The position numbers were made by a program, and so were the translations under genes. From Brachybacterium ginsengisoli (lineage in GTDB: Bacteria > Actinomycetota > Actinomycetes > Actinomycetales > Dermabacteraceae): a DNA stretch of 64,000 bases. This document shows positions 1-7,769 of the stretch, piece after piece; positions within the stretch are counted from its first letter, which is position 1; every line of letters begins with the position of its first letter. The DNA lies in NCBI RefSeq assembly GCF_002407065.1, contig NZ_CP023564.1:124001-188000 (forward strand), written 5' to 3'. The notes below the pieces were generated by a model that worked only from the letters and a program-made list of their open reading frames with translations, made no database searches and was not told where the DNA came from.

Positions 1-449
<449 letters not shown>

Positions 450-472
450 GCCGACCTCGATCTGATCAGGGA

Positions 473-505
473 GGGCCCGGCCGGGAACGGTCGGGCCCTT
501 CTTGT
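473..505 (+). terminator. Rho-independent terminator of gdhA
   Basis: A 10-bp stem (GGGCCCGGCC at 473-482 with GGTCGGGCCC at 489-498, one G-T wobble) closes a 6-nt loop and is followed by TTCTTGTGTG. It sits 24 bp after the gdhA stop codon. Confidence 0.85.
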
Positions 506-531
506 GTGTGGGCGGCCCGGGGGGTGGGTCT

Positions 532-581
532 CGACGTTGTGCGCTGTGCTTCCAGCAGTGGAAGCACAGCGCACAACGTCG
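532..581. repeat. 23-bp perfect inverted repeat with 4-nt loop
   Basis: Bases 532-554 are perfectly complementary to 559-581, leaving only GCAG as a loop. It lies in the 319-bp gap between gdhA and the zinc chaperone gene, after the gdhA terminator, and no other copy was noticed in the window. The rest of the gap (582-733) shows no gene or clear signal. Its perfection suggests a dispersed palindromic element or a processed hairpin rather than a second terminator, since no T-tract follows. Confidence 0.8.
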
Positions 582-733
582 TTCGAGGCGCCGGTGCGTG
601 CGTGTGCGCCGGCCCGGCTCCTGGGCCCGGCGGCCGCGGCACCCGTCGGCCCTGCTGCCGGGGTCCGCGTCGTCGCGGGCCATGCTCGGGAACCGCCGAC
701 GGCAGATGTGACCCGGAGCACCCCTCGTCGACA

Positions 734-749
734 TGAGAACGATTGTCGG
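734..749 (+). promoter_or_regulatory. Zur box 1 (zinc-uptake repressor site)
   Basis: TGAGAACGATTGTCGG fits the actinobacterial Zur pattern TGA-x-AA-xx-ATT-x-TC. It lies just upstream of a -10-like TAGTCT (757-762) that would start transcription at or next to the ATG at 769. Confidence 0.7.
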
Positions 750-768
750 CAACTGCTAGTCTCGCCTC

Positions 769-2247
769 ATGAATCCCATGAGAACCATTATCGCTAAGCC
801 GCGCCTCGCCGCCCTCCTCGGCGCGAGCCTGCTCGCGCTCTCCGCCTGCGGCGGCGCGTCCGACGGCGGCACCGGAGCCTCCGACAGGGGCGCGCAGGCC
901 TCCGACGGCGGCGGCGCCGAGGCCGCACCCTCCTCCGACCGCACCGAGGTCGGCGCGCTGTCCCCGCGCATCGTGCTCGCCCACGACGGCGGAGTGACCA
1001 CGATCGACTCGACCGACGGCGCCACGCTCGGCACCTCCGAGATCGAGGGGTACGTGCGCCTGAACCCCGCCGGCGACGGCCGGCACGTCGCCGTCAGCGC
1101 CTCCGATGCGATCACGATGTACGACACGGGACTGCTCGCCCAGGGCCACGGCGACCACTTCCACTACTACGTGCAGGAGCCCGCGCTCACCGACCTCTCC
1201 GTGAACGCCCCGCACCCCGGCCACGTGGTCCCGCACGGCGACCGCACCGCCCTGTTCTCCGACGGCACCGGCGCCATCACCATCATCGACCCCACCACGC
1301 TCGCCGACGGCGACCTCGGCGTGCTCGAGGAGACCGCCACCGACGATCCGCATCACGGCGTCGCCGTGCCGCTCGAGGACGGCGGGCTGCTCACCACCCA
1401 GGGCACCGAGGAATCCCGCAGCACCGTCCAGGTGCTCGACGCCGACGGCAAGGTCACGGCCGAGACCACCGACTGCCCGGGCGTGCACGGCGAGGCGTCC
1501 GCGCAGCCCACCGAGTCCGGTGACGTGATCAGCCTGGGCTGCGAGAACGGCTCCGTGATCTACCGCGACGGCGCGTTCCACAAGGTCGAGATCGAGGGCG
1601 ACTTCCAGCGCTCCGGCAACCAGAAGGGTCATGAGGACTCGCCGATCGTGCTCGCCGACCTCAAGGTCGAGGCCGAGCCCGAGGACGGTATCGAGCGCCC
1701 CACCGAGATCGCGCTGATCGACACCCGCGACGAGACCCAGCAGGTCGTGGACCTGGGCTCGCCCTACTGGTTCCGCTCCCTGGACCGCGGTCCCGACGGC
1801 GAGGCGCTGGTGCTCACCTACGACGGCGAGCTGAACATCCTCGATCCCGAGACCGGGGAGATGCTGCACGAGGTGCCGGTCACGGGGGAGTGGACCGAGC
1901 CCGATCAGTGGCAGCAGGCCGCTCCGATGATGGCCGTCGCCGACGGCACCGCCTTCGTGGTGGACCCGCAGGCCAAGAAGCTCACCATGGTCGACGTGGC
2001 CAGCGGTGAGATCTACCGCGAGCTCGATCTGCCCGTCGTGCCGCATGAGATCCAGGTGACCACCGGCACCGCGTCCGGCGAGTACGAGATCACGCCCGGC
2101 GCCGGGGACTCGGAGGGTGGCGACGCCCACGACCACGGCGGCGAGGGGGATGACCACGAGGATCACGACCACGAGGGCCACGACCACGAGGGCACTGCGG
2201 ACGAGGCGTCGGACGCCGGCGGCGACCACGAGGGCCACGACCACTGA
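769..2247 (+). CDS. aztD: AztD-like zinc metallochaperone lipoprotein
   Basis: A 492-residue secreted lipoprotein. The N-terminus has a short basic stretch, a hydrophobic core and a lipobox (LSAC, cysteine near residue 27), followed by a Ser/Gly/Asp-rich linker. The body has repeating beta-propeller-like strands (for example VLAHDGGVTTID, TIIDPTTLADG, ALIDTRDET), the architecture of the periplasmic zinc chaperone AztD. The C-terminal 35 residues are a His/Asp/Glu tail with repeated DHEGHDH units, an evident zinc sink. AztD proteins normally hand zinc to the solute-binding protein of an AztABC importer, but no AztABC genes are adjacent here. Two Zur boxes and a -10 element 6 nt before the ATG, with no Shine-Dalgarno sequence, indicate zinc-repressed, leaderless expression. 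ATG 778 is an alternative start. Lipoprotein and zinc binding are well supported; the exact family name is inferred. Confidence 0.72.
   Translation: MNPMRTIIAKPRLAALLGASLLALSACGGASDGGTGASDRGAQASDGGGAEAAPSSDRTEVGALSPRIVLAHDGGVTTIDSTDGATLGTSEIEGYVRLNPAGDGRHVAVSASDAITMYDTGLLAQGHGDHFHYYVQEPALTDLSVNAPHPGHVVPHGDRTALFSDGTGAITIIDPTTLADGDLGVLEETATDDPHHGVAVPLEDGGLLTTQGTEESRSTVQVLDADGKVTAETTDCPGVHGEASAQPTESGDVISLGCENGSVIYRDGAFHKVEIEGDFQRSGNQKGHEDSPIVLADLKVEAEPEDGIERPTEIALIDTRDETQQVVDLGSPYWFRSLDRGPDGEALVLTYDGELNILDPETGEMLHEVPVTGEWTEPDQWQQAAPMMAVADGTAFVVDPQAKKLTMVDVASGEIYRELDLPVVPHEIQVTTGTASGEYEITPGAGDSEGGDAHDHGGEGDDHEDHDHEGHDHEGTADEASDAGGDHEGHDH
779..794 (+). promoter_or_regulatory. Zur box 2, overlapping the first codons
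   Basis: TGAGAACCATTATCGC repeats the box-1 pattern (TGAGAAC-N-ATT-N-TCG) 45 bp downstream and lies inside the start of the coding sequence. A repressor bound to both boxes would bracket the predicted start site. Confidence 0.65.
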
Positions 2248-2254
2248 TCCGGAG

Positions 2255-2274
2255 CCGACGACGGAGGTCGTCGG
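2255..2274. terminator. Bidirectional hairpin between convergent genes
   Basis: CCGACGAC (2255-2262) pairs with GTCGTCGG (2267-2274) across a GGAG loop, between the stops of the zinc chaperone gene and the leftward kinase gene. There is no T-tract. Confidence 0.6.
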
Positions 2275-2286
2275 TCCGGTCGGGGG

Positions 2287-3075
2287 TCAGAACCCCAGCT
2301 CGTCCGCCCGGGTGATGATCGCCCGGGCGGTGGCGATGGTCTGGTCCACGTAGGCCTCGCCGAACACCCGCACGTGGCCGAGCAGGCCGAAGAGCTGGTG
2401 GGCGGGAAGGTCCTGCTCCCAGCCCTCGGGCAGGGGGTGCTCGGCCTCGTAGCCCTCGAGGATCTCGTCGAGGAAGGGCGCTCCGAACAGGGAGAGCATC
2501 GCGAGGTCCTCGAGGCGGTGGCCACCGTGGGCGGCGGGATCGATCAGGGTCGCGCCGTCCGCGGTCCACAGCACGTTGCCGGACCACAGGTCGCCGTGCA
2601 CGCGGGCCGGCTCCTCCTCGCCCTCACCGCTGACGCCGTCGAAGGCGCCGTCGGCGATGATGTCGATCGCCTCGTCCACGGTGTCGTGGCCGTCGGCGCC
2701 GAGGGTGCGGGTGACGGTATCGGCGAGCGGGCGCAGCCGATCGTCGGCCCAGTAGCCGGCGAAGTCCGTGCTCGGGGCGGCCGTGACGGCGAAGGGGCTC
2801 TCCAGCGGGCCGAAGAAGGCGTCATCAGCCGGGGTCCAGCCGAAGGAAGGTGCGCCGGCGTCGTGCAGACGCGCCAGGCCGCGGCCCAGCTCCCGGGCGG
2901 CCCCGGCCGTCGGCTCCACGGACTCCAGCCGCGCCAGGCGCAGCTCCTTCTTCTCCTCCGCGATCACCTCCACCACGGGCACGACCTGCGGTTCCGCGAG
3001 CCAGCGGAGTCCGGCGGCCTCTGCCGCGACGTACCCGCCCGGGGCGTTGTCGGCGTTCTTCACGAAGTCACTCAT
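2287..3075 (-). CDS. Fructosamine kinase family protein
   Basis: A 262-residue protein of the fructosamine-3-kinase fold, related to aminoglycoside kinases. Family members phosphorylate sugar adducts on amines so that the adduct falls off (protein deglycation). The catalytic loop HGDLWSGNVLW and the following LIDPAAHGGHRLEDLAML (the metal-binding Asp and the typical PA-x-GGH/R-E-D-LAM signature) are intact. ATG 3075 is chosen because it gives MSDFVKN and is preceded by a GGTGG stretch; a longer frame to 3132 has no ribosome site. It is convergent with the zinc chaperone gene and followed upstream by another kinase-fold gene. The physiological substrate cannot be told from sequence. Confidence 0.85.
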   Translation of the reverse strand: MSDFVKNADNAPGGYVAAEAAGLRWLAEPQVVPVVEVIAEEKKELRLARLESVEPTAGAARELGRGLARLHDAGAPSFGWTPADDAFFGPLESPFAVTAAPSTDFAGYWADDRLRPLADTVTRTLGADGHDTVDEAIDIIADGAFDGVSGEGEEEPARVHGDLWSGNVLWTADGATLIDPAAHGGHRLEDLAMLSLFGAPFLDEILEGYEAEHPLPEGWEQDLPAHQLFGLLGHVRVFGEAYVDQTIATARAIITRADELGF

Positions 3076-3170
3076 GGGCCCACCGTACGCAGAGCCGGTG
3101 GCGGCCGCGCCAGTCGCGGTGGTGCGAGGCACGTGCGGGGGAGGGGCCGACGGGTGCGGAGCCGTCGTGC

Positions 3171-4304
3171 TCAGACGTCGACGCCCAGCGTCACGGCGAG
3201 GGTGCCGCGCAGCGCCGGGAGGACCCGGCGGTGGGCGGCGCTGGTCGCGGCGCGGGAGGCGACGTGCACGAGCATCGCGCTGCGCTCGTAGGCGGTCCAG
3301 GCCCGCATCCGGTCGCGGAGCGAGGCGGTGTCGGCGACGGAGTCCGGCACCTCGCCCAGCTCGCCGCGGGCGCGCACGTAGGCGTCGACGAAGGCGCTCA
3401 CCTGCTCGTCGGTCAGCGGCACGTACCAGGGGCCGCCGTGCACCGAGCCGCCCAGGATCGCCAGGTCACGGGCGGGATCATCGCCCTGGGCCCACTCGAA
3501 GTCGATGTACTGCACCGCGGGCGGGCCGCCGGCCGGATCGGCCCCGTCCCACAGGATGTTCGTGGCGCACAGGTCCCCGTGGCAGAGCACGAAGCCGTCC
3601 AGCTGCGCGAACTGCGCCTCGGTCGCGGCGACCACCTCGAGGGCCGCCTCGAGCAGAGGGGCCAGACGATGCTCGGCGATCGCCGCGCCGTGCGCCACCT
3701 GCGCGGCGCGCAGCTCGCCCTCCACCTCGGGCAGGAGGTGCTGCGGCCCGGGGGCGATCGCCGACCAGGGATCGGGCCCCGTCGAGACCGGGCCGCGGCC
3801 CGGGGCGGAGACCGCGTGGAGGCGGGCGAGATGCGCGGCATGGGCCCGCAGATGCGCGGCCGACCAGGCGGTCGGCGCGGCGACCTCGCCCGGGATCGCG
3901 GTGGTCACCACGAACGGGCGCCCGAGGGGACTGGTGGCGGGGTCGTCGTGCACGGCGACCGGGTCGGGACCCACTCCCGAGGGCAGCAGGGAGAGGGCCG
4001 CGATCTCGTGGGCGAGGTCCTGGTGCAGCTCGTCGGGGGCGACGTGCGGGATCCGCACGATCAGCGCGGCGCCTCCCGGCGGGATCACGCGCCAGGCGGC
4101 GAAGCGCTCGCCGACGCCCGCGAGCGCGACCTGCAGGCTCCCGGACTGCGCGGCGGTGGGGGCCGACGGGGTGCGGGGCGACGGAGCGGGGGCCGACGGG
4201 AGCATCAGCGTCCCGGCGCGCCAGGATCTGCGTAGCAGCTCGCCCATCGCGGGCGAGGCGGGGTCCAACGGCGCCGGTGCCTGCTCGGGCCGGTGCGGGG
4301 CCAT
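3171..4304 (-). CDS. Phosphotransferase (APH family)
   Basis: A 377-residue cytoplasmic kinase-fold protein of the aminoglycoside phosphotransferase/choline kinase superfamily. The Brenner motif reads LCHGDLCATNILWD and the metal-binding motif YIDFEWAQGDDPARDLA, both complete. The first 60 or so residues are Pro/Ala-rich and low complexity. ATG 4304 is chosen because AGGAG lies 5 bp before it. The protein ends in a helical region typical of APH proteins. It is likely monocistronic, 95 bp upstream of the fructosamine kinase gene in the same direction. Natural substrates of most such proteins are unknown, so resistance should not be assumed. Confidence 0.8.
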   Translation of the reverse strand: MAPHRPEQAPAPLDPASPAMGELLRRSWRAGTLMLPSAPAPSPRTPSAPTAAQSGSLQVALAGVGERFAAWRVIPPGGAALIVRIPHVAPDELHQDLAHEIAALSLLPSGVGPDPVAVHDDPATSPLGRPFVVTTAIPGEVAAPTAWSAAHLRAHAAHLARLHAVSAPGRGPVSTGPDPWSAIAPGPQHLLPEVEGELRAAQVAHGAAIAEHRLAPLLEAALEVVAATEAQFAQLDGFVLCHGDLCATNILWDGADPAGGPPAVQYIDFEWAQGDDPARDLAILGGSVHGGPWYVPLTDEQVSAFVDAYVRARGELGEVPDSVADTASLRDRMRAWTAYERSAMLVHVASRAATSAAHRRVLPALRGTLAVTLGVDV

Positions 4305-4456
4305 CGTCGCTCCTGTCGTGGGGCCTTCGATCCTATCCAGCGCGAGGTTCGCCACGGCGCCCGGGGCGCCGGACGGAACCGACTCCCTCGGCAGAAAGTT
4401 CGGACATATGCTCACCCTGCTGCGCACCCATCGCCCCCGAGGGAGGACCCCGCTCC

Positions 4457-5377
4457 ATGGAACTCGTCCTGCTCGCGATCGGGGTGGGCCTCTGCGTCGG
4501 CGTGGTGGTCGGCGCCCTGGGAGCCGGCGGCGGCATCCTCGCCGTGCCTGTGCTGGTGTTCGGGCTCGGCATGCCCGCGCACTCCGCGACCGCCTCGAGC
4601 CTGATCATCGTGCTGATCACGGCGCTGGCGAGCCTGCCGCACCACGCCCGCAACCGGAACGTGGACTGGCGCAACGGCCTGGTGTTCGCGGGGGTCTCGG
4701 TGGTCGGCGCGGTGCTCGGCTCGCGACTGTCAGCCCTGGTCCCCGAGCACCTGCTGCTCACCCTGTTCGGCGCGATGCTGGTGGCGGTCGCGATCGCGAT
4801 GCTGCGCCGCGCCCTGCGCACCCGCCGCGAGGAGCGCGCGGAGGCCGCCGCCCACGGCCGCGCGGTCGACGCGGACTGCGCCGAGACCGTGGCCACGCAC
4901 GATGATCCGGTGCTCGACCAGCCCGGCCCCGACACCGTCGAGGCGGCCGACGGCATGCTCCGCCACCACGGCGAGCCCGAGCTGCCGACCACCCCGGCAC
5001 GTCCCTCCTCCCCGCGCCTGCCGCTGGTGATCGCCGCGGCCACCCTCACCGGCTTCCTCACCGGGTTCTTCGGCGTGGGCGGCGGGTTCATCGTGGTGCC
5101 GATGCTGGTGATCGCGCTGGGCCTCGCCATGCGCCGCGCCTCCGGCACCAGCCTGCTGGTCATGATCATCGCGACGATCACGAGCCTGCTGGCGCGCCTG
5201 GGCACCGACGTCCAGATCGACTGGGTGACCACCCTCGTCTTCGCCGCAGGCTCCGCGGTGGGCGGCATCCTCGGCGGGCCGCTGTCCTCGAAGGCCCGCC
5301 CCTCCACGCTCGCCCTGCTGTTCTCCGTGCTGCTGGGCGGTGTGGCCGCGGTGACCCTGGTCCAGACGCTGCTCTGA
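4457..5377 (+). CDS. TauE/SafE family sulfite/organosulfonate exporter
   Basis: A 306-residue polytopic membrane protein. Two homologous halves, each opening with a Gly-rich signature (GALGAGGGILAVPVLVFGLGM near residue 18 and GFFGVGGGFIVVPMLVIALGL near residue 203), are the hallmark of TauE/SafE transporters, which move sulfite or sulfur-containing organic anions. A charged loop of about 75 residues (roughly 118-190, rich in Arg, Glu and His) separates the halves and is longer than usual. The start ATG 4457 has GGGAGGA 9 bp upstream. It is divergent from the APH-family gene. The substrate is not determinable from context. Confidence 0.87.
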   Translation: MELVLLAIGVGLCVGVVVGALGAGGGILAVPVLVFGLGMPAHSATASSLIIVLITALASLPHHARNRNVDWRNGLVFAGVSVVGAVLGSRLSALVPEHLLLTLFGAMLVAVAIAMLRRALRTRREERAEAAAHGRAVDADCAETVATHDDPVLDQPGPDTVEAADGMLRHHGEPELPTTPARPSSPRLPLVIAAATLTGFLTGFFGVGGGFIVVPMLVIALGLAMRRASGTSLLVMIIATITSLLARLGTDVQIDWVTTLVFAAGSAVGGILGGPLSSKARPSTLALLFSVLLGGVAAVTLVQTLL

Positions 5378-5390
5378 CCCGTCGGGCTTG

Positions 5391-5430
5391 CCGGGCGGAG
5401 ACCGGGGCCGCCGGTCGGTTTCCCGCCCGG
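5391..5430 (+). terminator. Terminator-like nested hairpin after the TauE gene
   Basis: An outer stem (CCGGGCGG at 5391-5398 with CCGCCCGG) encloses GACCGG-GGCCG-CCGGTC (5400-5416), which is followed by GGTTT. It lies 14 bp after the stop codon. Confidence 0.6.
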
Positions 5431-5455
5431 AGCGCTGCCGCCCGCCCGCCCGCGC

Positions 5456-5560
5456 GCCCACGGCCGCGACCTCTTCCCTCTCGCGCGCCCTGAGCCCACG
5501 GCCGCGACCTCTTCCCTCTCGCGCGTCCGGAGCCCACGGCCACGCCCTCTTCCCTCTCGC
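5456..5560. repeat. 38-bp tandem repeat, 2.8 copies
   Basis: Units start at 5456, 5494 and 5532 with GCCCACGGCC and carry CTCTTCCCTCTCGC. Units 1 and 2 are nearly identical and unit 3 is partial, ending exactly where the palindromic element begins. This is part of the 495-bp gene-free interval 5378-5872. Confidence 0.9.
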
Positions 5561-5639
5561 CATGGTCGGGTACTGGCGCCATGGCGAGGACTATGCCGAT
5601 ATCGCCGCAGTCATCGCTCCTGCGCCAGTAGTCGACCGT
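5560..5639. repeat. 80-bp palindromic element, copy 1
   Basis: It begins CCATGGTCGGGTACTGGCG and ends with the near-complement CGCCAGTAGTCGACC; inner arms also pair (GCGAGGACTATGC with GCAGTCATCGC). It aligns without gaps to 7655-7734 with 7 differences. It lies downstream of a tandem array in a region without genes. Confidence 0.88.
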
Positions 5640-5707
5640 CCCGGGGCGCGCGGCGAGGGTGCTGGCAGTTGCTCGGGCCGCCTGGCCTGTCTGTCGTGCT
5701 CCCAGTT

Positions 5708-5767
5708 CTGCCCGTCCCCCCGCCTGCCCGTCCCCCCGCCTGCCCGTCCCGTCGCCTGCACGCCCGC
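5708..5767. repeat. 16-bp C-rich tandem repeat
   Basis: Three units of CTGCCCGTCCCCCCGC type start at 5708, 5724 and 5740, followed by a degenerate fourth. The remainder of the interval to 5872 is C-rich low-complexity sequence without a gene. Confidence 0.8.
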
Positions 5768-5872
5768 CTGCCCGCCGGCTCGCCCCTCTGCGTCCTCCCC
5801 CTCTGACCGCCCACCCCGTCGGCGCACCGGAATCCGCTCGCCGCCCGGGCCTCCGCGTGCCAGAGTGCTCCC

Positions 5873-6412
5873 ATGACCTCCCCGGATCCCCGCTCCTCCG
5901 CCCGCCCCGACACCCGCGTCGAACCGTCGATGATGGCCGGTGAGCGGGAGTCGCTCGACGGCTGGCTCGAGTACTACCGGGAGACGGTGCTGCTCAAGAT
6001 CGACGGGCTGGACGGCGAGCAGCTGGCCCGCCGCTCCGTGCCGCCCTCAGCGCTGAGCCCCGCGGGCATCCTCCGCCACCTCGCCGATGTCGAGGCCTAC
6101 TGGCTCCTCGAGGTGCTGCACGGCGAGGAGCAGCCGGACCCGCACTGCAGCGACGACAACCCGGACGGGGACTTCCTCGACGCGACGGCCGAGACCGCCC
6201 TGGCCGACGTCGCCGCCTACCGCGAGCAGGTCGAGGCGTCCCGTGCCGCACAGGCGCGCTGGCCGGATCTGGACGCCCCGGTGCTCGGCTGGCGCCGGGG
6301 CCAGGAGCTGAACCTCCGGTGGATCCTCAGCCATCTGCTCGAGGAGTACGCCCGCCACCAGGGACATCTCGACCTGCTGTGCGAGGCCGTCGACGGTCGG
6401 ACCGGCGAGTGA
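5873..6412 (+). CDS. DinB/DUF664-like four-helix protein
   Basis: A 179-residue cytoplasmic protein of the DinB/DUF664 (mini-DinB) superfamily, four-helix-bundle proteins that bind a divalent metal through three histidines and include bacillithiol- and mycothiol-dependent transferases. Candidate metal ligands are the His in GILRHLADVEAYW (near residue 64) and the late histidines in ILSHLLEEYARHQGHLDLL (residues about 146-163), in the family's usual arrangement. A CAGAGT -10-like hexamer ends 6 nt before the ATG and there is no Shine-Dalgarno sequence, so a leaderless mRNA is likely. The stop overlaps the next gene's GTG, so the two are translationally coupled. Substrate unknown. Confidence 0.82.
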   Translation: MTSPDPRSSARPDTRVEPSMMAGERESLDGWLEYYRETVLLKIDGLDGEQLARRSVPPSALSPAGILRHLADVEAYWLLEVLHGEEQPDPHCSDDNPDGDFLDATAETALADVAAYREQVEASRAAQARWPDLDAPVLGWRRGQELNLRWILSHLLEEYARHQGHLDLLCEAVDGRTGE

Positions 6413-7482
6413 GCGCGGCGACGTCCCGGCCGGGGGAGGTGACGGTGCCCGTGCCGTCCGCCGGTGCGCCGGTGTCTCCCGAGCAGGTCACCCTGCGCCT
6501 GCTCACCGCCGCCGACGCCCCCGCGCTGCTCGACCTCGAGCTGCGCAATCGCGAGGCCCTGCTGGTCGGCGCGCCAGCGCGCGAAGAGGCATGGTTCACC
6601 GAGGAGGGCCAGCGCGCCGCCCTCGCCCACGGCATCGCCGAGCGCGAGGCCGGTCGCAGCCTGGGCCTCGGGATCTGGCTCGAGGAGGCTGCCGGCTCCA
6701 GCGCGGGCACCGAAGGCACCGCGCGCCTGGTGGGGCGCATGACCCTGGCCGGCATCACCCGCGGGGCCTTCCAGTCGGCGTCGCTGGGCTACTGGGTCGA
6801 TGCCGAGGTGGCCGGTCGCGGCATCGCCACCCATGCGTCGCGCGCGGCGATCGCGGTCGCGTTCGGCGGGCTCGGGCTGCATCGTCTGCAGGCGGAGGTG
6901 CAGGTGGGCAACGATGCCTCCGCCCGGGTGCTCGAGAAGTGCGGCTTCGCGGAGTACGGGCTGGCCCCGGACTACCTCCGCCTCGGCGACGACTGGGCGG
7001 ACTGCCGCCTGTTCCAGCTCGTGGACTCCCGCTGGCTGCCGACGGACCCCGCCCTCGCGCCGCCCGCGGGCGAGCTCGTGATCGCTGCAGAGGTCCCGTC
7101 GCTGGGCGAGATGCTCGAGCTGTACTCCGCGGTGGGATGGAGCGCGTACACCGAGGACCCGGCCACCCTCGAGCGCTCGGTCCTCGGCAGCGAGCACGTG
7201 GTCACCGCACGGCGCGACGGCGAGCTCCTGGGGATGGCACGGGTGGTGGGCGACGGCGCGACCCTCGCGTACCTGCAGGACGTGCTGGTGCGGCCGGACG
7301 CCCACCGGACCGGCATCGGCCGTTCGCTGGTGGAGGCGGCCTTCGCCCCCTTCGCGGCAGTGCGCCAAAAGGTGCTGCTCACCGATGCCGAACCGAGCCA
7401 GCGCGCCTTCTACGAATCGCTCGGCTTCGTCGAGGCCCATGACCACGACCCGGGCCTGCGCGCCTTCGTCCGCCTGCGCTGA
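6409..7482 (+). CDS. Tandem GNAT-domain acetyltransferase
   Basis: A 357-residue protein with two GNAT domains. The first (about residues 20-195) is RimJ/RimL-like, with the acetyl-CoA loop GYWVDAEVAGRGIATHASRA and the downstream EVQVGNDASARVLEKCGF signature of ribosomal-protein or small-molecule N-acetyltransferases. The second (about 220-357) is a short GNAT with LAYLQDVLVRPDAHRTGIGRSL and FYESLGF. Start GTG 6409 shares GTGA with the stop of the DinB-like gene. Fused double acetyltransferases usually retain both active sites; here both cofactor loops look intact. Substrates cannot be predicted. Confidence 0.85.
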   Translation: MSAATSRPGEVTVPVPSAGAPVSPEQVTLRLLTAADAPALLDLELRNREALLVGAPAREEAWFTEEGQRAALAHGIAEREAGRSLGLGIWLEEAAGSSAGTEGTARLVGRMTLAGITRGAFQSASLGYWVDAEVAGRGIATHASRAAIAVAFGGLGLHRLQAEVQVGNDASARVLEKCGFAEYGLAPDYLRLGDDWADCRLFQLVDSRWLPTDPALAPPAGELVIAAEVPSLGEMLELYSAVGWSAYTEDPATLERSVLGSEHVVTARRDGELLGMARVVGDGATLAYLQDVLVRPDAHRTGIGRSLVEAAFAPFAAVRQKVLLTDAEPSQRAFYESLGFVEAHDHDPGLRAFVRLR

Positions 7483-7524
7483 CGGGGGCGGGCGACGCGG
7501 CCTCGACCCGCGTGCCGCCGCTCC

Positions 7525-7620
7525 GTGCGGCCTGCGCCCCGTCCGGCCTGCGTCCCGTCCGGCCTGCGTCCCGTGCGGACAGCGCCCGGTGCGGCCTGCG
7601 TCCCGTGAGGACAGCGCCCG
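7525..7620. repeat. 16-bp tandem repeat, 6 copies
   Basis: Units of the type GTGCGGCCTGCGTCCC start at 7525 and recur every 16 bp to 7620. Two unit variants alternate in the second half (CCTGCG versus ACAGCG). The gap 7483-7769 holds no gene. Confidence 0.9.
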
Positions 7621-7654
7621 GTGCGTCTGGTGCCCACGCTGGCGTCGCCCCGCG

Positions 7655-7734
7655 CCATGGTCGGGTACTGGCGATATGGCGAGGGGTATGCCGATATCGC
7701 CGTAGTCCTCGCTCCTGCGCCAGTAGTCGACCAT
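7655..7734. repeat. 80-bp palindromic element, copy 2
   Basis: Same orientation as the copy at 5560-5639 and about 91% identical over 80 bp without gaps. Again it lies immediately after a tandem array and next to the 3' end of a gene (hutG stop at 7770). Confidence 0.88.
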
Positions 7735-7769
7735 CGCGCAGCATGCCCGGCCGCTGCGGGACGGTCGGC

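Noticed and set aside
2768..4456. Long N-terminal extension of the TauE frame
   Set aside because: The extension is Arg-rich shadow of two opposite-strand kinase genes; ATG 4457 with a good ribosome site is the start.
5388..5876. 162-codon open frame in the 5.4-5.9 kb repeat region
   Set aside because: It is made of tandem and palindromic repeats, lacks a ribosome site and codes low-complexity Arg/Pro/Ser.
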